Notes under the pieces: model-generated
What the model was told of the DNA's origin: nothing
Databases searched by the model: none
What the model saw: the letters and a program-made list of their open reading frames with translations, nothing else
Position numbers and translations under genes: made by a program
In this document: piece by piece, positions 48,780-64,000 of the stretch
How positions within the stretch are numbered: the stretch's first letter is position 1
How the letters are laid out: every line of letters starts with the position of its first letter
Origin: Leuctra nigra
Taxonomy: Eukaryota > Arthropoda > Insecta > Plecoptera > Leuctridae
Length of the DNA stretch: 64,000 nucleotides
Assembly (NCBI GenBank): GCA_934045905.1
Contig: OW203762.1
Location: 53,717,411 to 53,781,410, forward strand
Reading direction: 5' to 3'

Positions 48780-50365
48780 TTGTAAATTGTCAAAATTAAT
48801 GTCATATAATTTCTTGGTAAGTGGGGTTTCTATGAAGAATAATTTTTTTAGTCATCACAAAAGATATTTCATAAATTTATTAATAAGTAACATTTCAGAA
48901 AAATCCTTATAAATACATAGTAGGTAGGTAATTATTATTTTGGAATATCATATGCAAATATTTAAATAGCAATGATAAAATGTACAAATCAAGTTCAAGG
49001 TAATTAAATTAGAGATATTGACTAAGACTGTACCATGAATGCAATATGCAAGCAAGGGAATAAAGTGTCACCACAGATAATGTTATTTTCAAGATGATAA
49101 TGAAAGATTAAAAAAGGCCAATATTACAGTAAAGCTCAGTTTGTTTTTAACAATAAATAGGTAAGGTATAACAATCCATGAAATAAAAATTAAATTAATA
49201 TCGGCGGCAAAAAAAAGTAACACCCAAGACTGTTAAAGAATGGATGCAATACAAAAGTTAATAAAAATTAAAGCTGGCCACATATTATAAAGTATAAGTA
49301 CCTAACTCATTAAATAATAAAACGAGGCTAAATTACGACTTCAACTGGCGTAATAAATTTACCTCCAATTGCTCAAGTGACTAGCGTCTGACCGATCTAC
49401 ATAGTACCGAAGGAATGAACTTGATGAATACAGACAGGGTCTCATACCGAGTTAGCAAAATATCCTGCTCAAACTGAGTGTAGGGTTGAACCTTTGCCCG
49501 AGAAAAGAGACGTATTTGACATAACAAGCAACAGAGAGATATTTCAGATTGGGATTTGATTGTGCTAATAATAATTAACATACCAAATCACCCACTGTAA
49601 AACAAATAATAGGCAGACCACCAATCCTCAAATTTTAGATTTTTGAACGGAGTCTGGTATGCATCGATTCATTCTTGTTAAAAAAGGAACACTGTCTTCA
49701 TTTACCTTGAACAAAAGACTAGGCACATTGTAGAAAATAATAGATATTATCCGCTAAATAGATAGAGATGACGTGATAATTCAGTGTGAAGTTAGGTTTC
49801 AGTGGCTGTGGCGATCAACTAACAGTTGTGGAGATATAAAATTGACATACTTATAAAACCGCAATTCCTTATACTACCATCTTACGGTGCTCTAACCTTG
49901 AGCGATGAACAGCCAATCACAAGACTTTTAACAACTAGGCAGGGATGTGATTGGCCAAAGAAACTTTCCTTCAAACAGACCAGTGTAGTAATAGAAACTG
50001 TTGCAATAGCAGAAACTAACTGAACTAAATGATTTTCCGTTATGATATCTGTCTTTTCCGAGAAATCAAATGTGTACTTTGGATCACTAACTGGGTTTCT
50101 CAATGGAATGTCATTTCCGGGATCAATCCGATGTTAAAGCAGAGAATTTCATCACAAATGAAATGTGGTTCATTTGTGGTTTTGACAAAAAAATCAAGTC
50201 TCATACTCATCAACAAACTCTGCAGTAAAGTAGTGGTGAAAAGTTGCTCTTTTCGAACAGCTCCATATACCTACTTGACCCCTTCATCAAGCACACATCC
50301 AGTTTTTCGAGCAATGTTGATGACATCAAACTTAGCCCCAGCCTCTTCGCGGGTCTTTGCGGGTG
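48780..50365. other. Gap between convergent SAXO-like and PI4K2 genes
   Basis: AT-rich sequence with no supported gene. It should contain the PI4K2 3' UTR at its right end. ORFs near 49826-50412 overlap the PI4K2 last exon antisense or have no recognisable motif. Confidence 0.45.
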
Positions 50366-56650
<6,285 letters not shown>

Positions 56651-56894
56651 TGAGAGGTAAACCCTAGTTCAACGTGCTACCAAAGGTGAAAGTTAACACA
56701 AATACGCCTACAAAACTTGATATTAACACTCAGATACGACGTAACATCTGTAGAGACGTGTTTATCTGTCTGCCATCTTTGGTTCACTTCCCCTCCCACG
56801 GCTGTAGTCCACCCGCCACCCACCTGTCAAACTGACAGTCACGTGGCCGGGCTACGTCATCCTGTTTGACGGAGTTGAAAGGAATGCTATCATG
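56651..56894. promoter_or_regulatory. PI4K2 5' UTR and promoter region
   Basis: A GC-rich segment just upstream of the PI4K2 start contains CCACCCACC, a TCACGTGG E-box (about 56838) and CTACGTCATCC (CRE-like). No TATA box is seen, as expected for a housekeeping gene. The exact start was not located. Confidence 0.45.
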
Positions 56895-59350
56895 TAGGTA
56901 TGTATGTATTTATTTATTGTTTTCAGTACATTTACTGGGTTACAATATATTTAGTATTCAGTTCTACCAACTAAAAATACATCAACAAGATAAAATTAAG
57001 AATAATTTATACAGAATCATAATGAATTAAGCTATAAATAACAAGGTTAAGAAATAAAATATTATAATAGAATAAATATTATGCATAGAATATTAAATAT
57101 TAAATAGTACCACCAAAACACTGCAATCCATCAGACATGCAACAAAAGCACTGATGGATAGCATTGTTAACAATGCGATCCATCAGTGCTTCCTCCTGCA
57201 TCAGTGCTCACCCAGTGAACACAGGCCGTCCCAGGGACAGACTATTTTTAGGATATCCTAGCCTAAAGTAGGACATCCTACTAGGATGTCCTGGGTACCT
57301 CCCTGGGATATCCTAATAAAGGAAGAAGATCCTTTTTTAGGAACATTCTTCCTAAATTAGGCAATTGCCTTTTTTAGGAAGAATTGTCCTAAAAATGGCT
57401 GCTACTGAAATCCTATTTTAGGACAATTCTTCCTAAATTAGGCAATTGCCTTTTTTAGGAAGAATTGTCCTAAAAATGGCTGCTATTGAAATATTTTTAA
57501 AAGTTTCTACAACTGTCAACAGAGTACTCTGCCCTTCGACTTCACAATATAGATGTTTAATTTCAGCATATCTCTTTATCGTTTGTTTTTAAGTAAGTTA
57601 TATTATTTCCAAAATCTGCCAAGTATTAAGATATTATAACAAAAAGAGACATGTCCTATTGGATGATAGGAAAAATGTGTATTTCTTTTATTTTGTACTG
57701 GAACCTAAGTTGTCACCTTGGAGTCGGAGCCATATTTTTTGGATGCAAACATTGATAACTGAATTATTGAATATGAATAATGCGAATCGTGCGAATTGGT
57801 GTCTGTGCAAATAGAACCTGTCTATTAAATATGGCAATTGCATCCCAATAGGGGAAAATTATCTTCCATAGGAAATACCATTCTATTATAATAATAATGA
57901 CAAAATTATTTATTAAATTTGTCATTTTCATCCTAATTTAGGAAAAGCATCTACCTAAATAAGAAAATGATGTCCTAAAGTAGGACAATGTATATCTTAA
58001 ATTAGGCAGTTTCATCTTAATTTAGGAAAAGTATCGACCTAAATTAGGAAATGACGTCCTAAACTAGGACAATGGATATCCTAAATTAGGCGGTGTCGTC
58101 CTTTTTTAGGAAGGTCCGCCTAATTTAGGACGTACCTGGGATCGAAAAACTTGTGTAATTAGGACACTCTGGGGACACTCTGGGGATCATTTTAGGCCGA
58201 GTTTAGGACGGACTGGGGATGTCCTACCTAAGTAAGTAGTCTGTCCTGGGGACGTCCCAGGTACGTCCTAGTGTTCACTGGGCAGAGCTCTCAATCTCAT
58301 TTTAAATGACTCAACTGAGTCTGGCCATGAGTTGAGCACATTGCATATACTGTTCCATTCTGGGACAGTTGTTCCCAGAAAAGAAAACTTCCCTACATTG
58401 GTATTAAAACCTCTAACAGCTAACTTGAAACTATGGTCATTTCTACCTAAATACTTGGCCTTTTCAATCTGGTCTTGCAGCTCCTTCCATGCATCCTGCC
58501 CTGTTGTAATTTTATACATTGCTACCAGCTTTGCAGCCACCCTTCTCTCTTCCAAGGAGTCCCACCCCAAATCCTGGATCATCTCTGTGGGGCTGTGCCT
58601 TCGCCCATACTTGGATAAGACCTTTCTAGCCGCCTTTCTTTGTACCCTCTCTAACATATCTTTCAGCCCCTGCTGGTATGGATCCCAGGCAAGACTTGCA
58701 TACTCCAATGTTGGCCTTACAATTGATTTGTAGGCCATTTCCTTAACCTCTATACTGCTTGATCTGAGGTTCCTCATAACAAAGTTCAAGCTACGAATTC
58801 CTTTCCTCGTTACCCGTTCCGCTTGACTCCGCCATTTCAATTTATTATCTAATATTACTCCTAGATATTTACAATTATCTTCATATTTTAAAGGTACAGA
58901 GTTAATTTTATAATTAAATTTAAGTTGGCTGCCCAGCCTCTTGTTCGTGAATTTTATTAGCTGGGTTTTGGGCTCGTTCAGTCTCATTTTATTTACATCA
59001 GTCCACTGACATATTTTATTTATATTATCCTGTAGGTTTTCACAATCACTCATATCCTGTACCTTGGAATATACAATACAATCGTCCGCAAATAGGCGTA
59101 CCCCACATGATGATATATCTTTATTTATGTCATTTATAAAGATTAGGAAAAGAAGCGGTCCCAGCACGCTACCCTGGGGCACACCTGATGTTACAATTAC
59201 TTCGTCCGAATAACTACTTCCAACTCTTACAATTTGTTTTCTGTTAGTTAGCCATTCCTGAATCCAATTTACAACTCTCGTGTCCAATTTTAGTTTTCTT
59301 CTTAGTTTTTCATCATAGAGGTAAGAATGGTTTCTTACCTCTATGCTATC
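56895..59350 (-). mobile_element. CR1/jockey-type LINE, 5'-truncated and interrupted
   Basis: On the minus strand a reverse-transcriptase ORF (stop 58268) should continue into a 3' region ending in an AAATAAATACATACATAC tail at about 56895. The element at 57211-58282 has inserted at the end of the ORF and splits it from that tail. Upstream of about 59350 the LINE similarity stops, so it is 5'-truncated. Confidence 0.8.
57211..58282. mobile_element. Inverted-repeat DNA element nested in the LINE
   Basis: Termini CCCAGTGAACAC...GTCCCAGGGACAGACT and the complementary AGT...CTGTCCTGGGGAC...GTGTTCACTGGG. Flanks CAGTGCTCA and CAGAGCTCT agree at 7 of 9 positions, compatible with an aged target duplication. 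The interior is filled with TTTAGGAC/GTCCTAAA-type motifs in both orientations and two ~75-bp tandem copies (about 57336-57490). The superfamily is uncertain and there is no transposase. Confidence 0.78.
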
Positions 59351-59416
59351 ATGTCGGTGAATAGAATCTGCATAAAAAGGCTCCCAAAGTCCACATGAAA
59401 AAACTAAAAAGTTCAA
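58268..59416 (-). pseudogene. Truncated LINE reverse transcriptase
   Basis: The minus-strand frame shows SGVPQGSVLGPLLFLIFIND (RT fingers/palm), FADDCIVYS (catalytic YADD-type box), KTQLIKFT and YLGVILDNKLKW, in the order typical of CR1/jockey-clade LINEs. Endonuclease and N-terminal RT are missing. The stop codon at 58268 is supplied by the inserted element (CCCAGTGAACACTAG), so the last residues are not LINE-encoded. The first ~50 residues of the frame lie beyond the LINE edge. Confidence 0.85.
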
Positions 59417-59768
59417 TCATTCAGGTTTGCTAATTTAATATATCTTTGGGAACATTGATTTTTAAATCCATTCCAAGAATTACAGAACGAAATATTATTT
59501 CAGTAAAAATATTTGACAAGGAAATGCAACATAATTAATATGGACTTTTTTAATCCTACATTGCCAATAGGTATAAGGTTTTTGAAACGCATGAGTGATT
59601 TTTAGTTTGATAGTTTTCCTAGGTTTGACATGTACCTACAGGAGTAAAGAAAGATAAGATAAACAGAAGGGACAAAATAAGCCACTCAAGAGAAGATGCT
59701 TGATTTAGAATTTATTATATGCAATAAAAATAAATAATTATAGTTTCAACAATGATTTGTAATACTTT

Positions 59769-62700
59769 TTAGGCTTCTATGCAGGAATAGAATTGGCGCT
59801 CAAGCTGTCTTCTTCCATTTTCCAAACTCTGGTGTACCCACTTCTCTGTAACGATGTGAAATTTACGCTCTCGTAGTCGGTTGACCGCTTCAAACTCAGC
59901 CAGATGCTCCTGGGAGCTATAAAATATAAAACCCTTTTGTTACCTAATAAAGATTTAGATTGATATGATATTTAAAATTCTAATGGCTGTGAATCCAATC
60001 AAATAAGCAATCACCAAATTAAAATAATTGAAAAAATAAATTCAGAGAACATGTATCTTGCAGTTAATTATGCAAGTTTGATCTGGAACAATGAACTACA
60101 CAAAACCACTAAAAGTCTAGAAGTCTGGTGGAGAATGATTCTAAAATATATTTTTACTTCCTAAGACGTTTCAATAGCTTATTGCACTCACCTTGAATGT
60201 ACAATGACGTGAGTAGTACGTTCATCAATCTCCTTGCAAGTTTCACCTCCATAGAAGCAAAAGTCCAGAGCAACGACCTCCAGCGATGAGGCAACACTTC
60301 TCTCGCAGACATCTTGATTGAAGTACGCCACACATGTGCGGAATATCCCGTACGGACTTGCGTCTGAGAAGAGTTCGATGTCCAAGTCAGCCATGTCGCT
60401 CTGACTTATCTTGACTCCGTCCGCGACCTTGACCCGCACGAGTGCAAACATGAGCGACTCGTTGGTAGCTGCCTTCGTGTAACTGTCGCCAAACTCATCA
60501 AACTTCTCCGCAAGCTGCTGGGCCGTGGCCGGCGATGTTCCGAGCAAGTCGGCGGGAGTCCACCGCGGCAGCTCGACCAGGTCCTCGCGGTCGAACAGAT
60601 CGAGCAGCCACTGCACGCGAACCACGTCATACTGACCGGACTTGACCACGTTGCGCACGCGAAGACTGTCGTCCCCGGCAACAGCACAGTACGTCGTGGA
60701 GCCGACGTTCTGCACCGCCGAGCCACCGTGGCGCACGATGTTTGTCTCCAGGTCCTGCTTGGTGGCGCCACTGCAGCCGGTCAGCACGCACAGCTCTCGG
60801 CCGGAGAGAAGCTCCGAGACCGGCACGACAGAGGACATGTCGGCACCGAGGTGCTGGGCAGCCAGCGCCGGAGCTGCACGGACCTGAAGCAATGAGAGAG
60901 TAACACGTCTCAAAACAGTTATAGTACGCCCAGCGAGCGTTGAGCTATTCCTTTCAAGAGACAAACAGTATTGTTCGACCCTTGTTCGACAGTTAAGCTC
61001 TGACAAGATACAACTCTTATTATGACCTGCCACCCCTTCCACCTACACTGTTGCCATTTTATACAGCTTTCCTTGAATTTTAAAAGCCAATTGCATTGAA
61101 AGATATTTGGCACCACAACATAACAACCCTTTCCCGATTACCTGCAGTGGTTGAGAGATATTTACAACCGGACACGCGTCAAAACACTCCGGATTACAAG
61201 CTAAACCCATTGTTGAATTTTACACAGCATTTGCTGAACTGGCTTCACGCTCGCTGGGCGTACTTTACATAACATTGGTTAACGGTAAATATTTAAATTT
61301 GTGACAATGTTGTCACATTTGTGACTATAATAGTGACTATATTATATAATATTATATATTATATATTATATATTATATATATTATATATAATGTGACTAT
61401 AATAGTCACATTTGTGACTATAATCTACGCGGATGACATCATGGTATGGGGGGAGAGTAGCGAGGAGGTTCAGAAGAAGGTTGACGAATGGAGCAGAGTG
61501 ACAGAAGAGTTTGGTCTGAAGATAAGCCTGGAGAAGAGCGAGGTGTTAGTCATGGAGAGAAAGGCAAATGTTATGGATCGGAGCAGGATTAGAGTGAGGG
61601 GACAAGAACTGCAAGAGAAGAAAGAATTTAAATACCTGGGCAGTATGTTAACCAGGCAATAATGCAACTATTGGGAGAGAAATCCAAGCAAGAATAGTTA
61701 AGGCTGAAGGTTTCTATCAGTCAGTAAGAAAATTGCTTTGGAGCGCAGAATTCCCATTAAGATGTAAACTGTTGATATTTAAACAGTACTTCTGACCAAT
61801 ATTAACATATGGAGCTGTTTCCTGGAATGTTGGGGAGAAAGAGGTTGGCCAGCTACAAGCTTCAGAGATGAAATTTCTTAGAAGTGCAAAAGGAGTGACT
61901 AAGTTGGACAGAATTAGAAGTTCAAAGATTAGGAAGGAATTGGGTGTGGAGAGATTGGGATTTAAGTTGGGGAGGGAGAGATTGAGGTGGTTTGGTAACA
62001 TGAAGAGAATGGATATTGGAAGGATGGCCAGAACAGAGTTGGAAGCAATAAATGTGATAAGAAAGAGAAGTGTTGGAAGGCCTAGAGCGCAGTGGAAGAG
62101 CTTGATTGAAGAAGATGTGAGTGCAAGAGGAGAAGACTGGAAGATGGTTGAGGGGGAAAGTTGGTGGGAAAATAGCGACATATGGAATGGTTTAATTATG
62201 AAGATGGAGGAGGAAGAAAGTGAGGAGGAAGAAGATGAAGAAATATCAACCGGTCCGGCTAGCCGATTGAGAAATTTATAGCCTTAGTATGTCTGGTTAG
62301 GCAGTGAATGTAATTATGTAATGTAATTTATGAATTGTCTTACCCCCTGACCCAAATAATATTTGGAACCAGGGTTTGGAAATAAAAAAAAAAACAATGT
62401 TAAAATTCAATAAGTTACATTCATATAAAAAAATGTTTTTATGAGGTCAAGAGTTTTGATATTAACATTTGTGTTTTTTGATATTTGGAAGGAGAAACCA
62501 CAAACATTGGAAAATTATAGTCATGATACAAGGTTAGTAGGAATATCAAAAGAAGAGTATTATTATTTTCCATGTTGTAGACATACCAACAAAAAGAACA
62601 ATTACAACAAATATTGATAACCCCATGCAAATTACTGGCATGACTATTTAGTATATTTAGTGATGAAAAGAGTTTTACAACTAAGAGAGGAGTGTGAAAA

Positions 62701-64000
62701 GCAGCCCACCTGGCGTGGCTTCTTCGGAGGTGACTCTCCCAGGGCGGGATCCGCGCTGGCGTGACGTATCGACAGTTTCCCGCTGGCCTCGACTCTTAGC
62801 CTGTCGAACTCCTGCGTGGTCATGCACTCGGACCACTTCTTGTCGTAGCGGATGTTCTCCACGCGAGGGAACTTGAGCGTGTAGTTGGTCTTGAAGTGCG
62901 CGCTGTAGCAGATCTCCGTGGCCTTGATTTCCAGCACGTACGAGTTCTCCGGCGCGATCCACACGTCTGGCTTCTCCTTGGTCCACGCCAGGCGCGGCGG
63001 CATCACGCCGGGTTTCACGCGCTGCCAGTACGGGGACAGCTTCTGAAGCAGCTCGGCCAGCTCCGACATCGTGTAGCCCGAGCCGACGCGGCCCATGGAG
63101 AGGAACTCGGTCGGCTCGGAAGAACCCTCGCTGGGAGGAACGGCGAGCGCCACGAGGAAGTGTCCGATTAATCCTCGCTGCCGACCTTCTCCGTAATAGC
63201 CGCCAATAATCAACGCATCGATGTGGTCCATCATTCCATCGGTATACTGAACAAGGAAAACCTTAATTACCTACTTGATATTACCAACACTGATAGGTAA
63301 TTAAGTTCTAAACAAACTAAGAATTCTATTTCCAACTATTTCATTAATGTCACATTATTCACTGCTAAAGTAGCCACATACATACAAGTTGGATTGATAA
63401 AAATATTGAAAGCTCTAAGGTGCAGTAGAATGTTGGACATACATACCACTTGTTTTGTTTGGCTATTATAAATTATATAGTATTACTTTGTCTAGCGTTT
63501 TGGTGTTTGTTATTTTTAAGTAAAGTAAGAAACGGGGCTCTAAGATGCAGGACTTGAACAGTATGAGAAAGTAAATCTACTATGTCTTACCTCAGGCTTA
63601 ATTTTGAACCAGCCGCCTTTCCTCGTGTTCGGTTTGTAAACGGATGTGGGGTCTTTCAGAATAATGCCTTCAAGTCGATGATCAATTGCTAAATTTAGCT
63701 CCTCGATAATCTCCTCCTTTTGTGTTACCTTCTTGCGCTTTGTCAGAGCCAACACACCTCTTTCTTGCTGAAACAAACCGTCGAGGACAACGTAGCGCTC
63801 CTCCAGAGGTTTATTCGAGAGAACTTGATCGTTCAACATCAAGACGTCGAACACACAGAAGCACGGCCGGTGCGCGTCGTCTGCCTTGAGGCTCTTCACA
63901 TCGAAGTTGAGTCCTTTGGCTCGGTAGCATTCCATCTTCTTATTCCAGGACATCATCTCGCCGTCCAGGATGCAGTTGCGAACATCAGACCGAAGCAATC
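59769..64000 (-). CDS. LIG4: DNA ligase IV, 3' part of the gene (5' end beyond the window)
   Basis: Exons (minus): 63591 to beyond 64000, 62710-63246, 60192-60883 and 59769-59916; junctions are in phase. The ligase joins double-strand breaks in non-homologous end joining, as a complex with XRCC4. Visible: motif III (ILDGEMM), IIIa (CFCVFDVLMLN), IV (EGIILKDP), V (WFKIKPE, joined to YTDGMMDHIDALIIGGYYG), the OB-fold, then BRCT1 (ELLSGRELCVLTG...), the linker expected to hold the XRCC4 clamp, and BRCT2, ending FYSCIEA. The adenylation lysine motif (KxDG) lies outside the window. A LINE fragment and a TIR element sit in the 1.8-kb intron between 60884 and 62709. AATAAA lies at 59716-59711 (minus). 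Confidence 0.94.
60925..61266. mobile_element. TIR element in LIG4 intron
   Basis: AGTACGCCCAGCGAGCGT (60925-60942) and ACGCTCGCTGGGCGTACT (about 61248-61265) are perfect 18-bp inverted ends around ~305 bp. It starts 41 bp upstream (minus sense) of the BRCT1 exon acceptor. It is non-coding. Confidence 0.75.
61330..61400. repeat. TATA/ATT-rich microsatellite
   Basis: Alternating ATTATATATT-type repeats lie between two GTGACTATAATAGT(CACA) segments, directly before the LINE fragment. Confidence 0.8.
61424..62394 (+). pseudogene. 5'-truncated LINE fragment in LIG4 intron
   Basis: A plus-strand frame starts at the RT catalytic box (YADDIMVWGE) and continues to YLGSMLTRQ, then breaks. Further similarity resumes in other frames (LDRIRSSKIRKELGVERL, RLRWFGNMKRMD, SVGRPRAQWK), giving the usual C terminus of insect endonuclease-reverse transcriptases. 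It ends with a poly-A tract at about 62382-62394. Stops and frameshifts show it is dead. It is antisense to LIG4. Confidence 0.85.

Overview
This is a eukaryotic nuclear genomic window, most likely from an insect. The genes are split by GT-AG introns in AT-rich DNA that is crowded with transposon debris. The minus strand encodes an adipokinetic-hormone (AKH) precursor whose predicted peptide, QLNFSPSW followed by GKR, is an arthropod AKH/RPCH-type hormone. From memory the same octapeptide is known from a water boatman (Corpu-AKH), which hints at a hemipteran but does not prove it.

Layout. 1-2605 is a 59-bp satellite array that ends in a perfect palindrome. 6.8-9.7 kb (minus) is a three-exon hexosaminidase D-like gene (HEXD). 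11.0-13.7 kb holds two tandem copies of a composite repeat, each ending in a ~400-bp palindrome; a third copy lies at 38.5-39.9 kb. 13.7-27.4 kb is gene-poor and contains several MITE-like elements. 27.4-29.6 kb (plus) is a secreted Gln/Pro-rich repeat protein; its signal peptide only appears when a tiny upstream exon is joined on. 30.1-31.9 kb (plus) is a divergent seven-transmembrane receptor. 33.0-37.5 kb (minus) is AKH, with a TATA-box promoter. 41.6-48.7 kb (plus) is an 11-exon SAXO/FAM154-type axonemal microtubule protein in which two exons are duplicated almost without change. 50.4-56.7 kb (minus) is a complete eight-exon phosphatidylinositol 4-kinase type II gene (PI4K2). 56.9-59.4 kb is a LINE interrupted by another transposon. 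59.8-64.0 kb (minus) is the 3' part of DNA ligase IV (LIG4), which runs off the window.

The gene models were built by hand from splice sites, reading-phase agreement and family resemblance. For HEXD, AKH, SAXO, PI4K2 and the visible part of LIG4, all junction phases close and give intact proteins. The genes share no pathway; this is an ordinary mixed chromosomal neighbourhood. The most notable signals are the exon-restricted near-identity in the SAXO gene, the satellite whose tail repeats its head 37 units later, the repeated large palindromes, and the QP-rich secreted protein.
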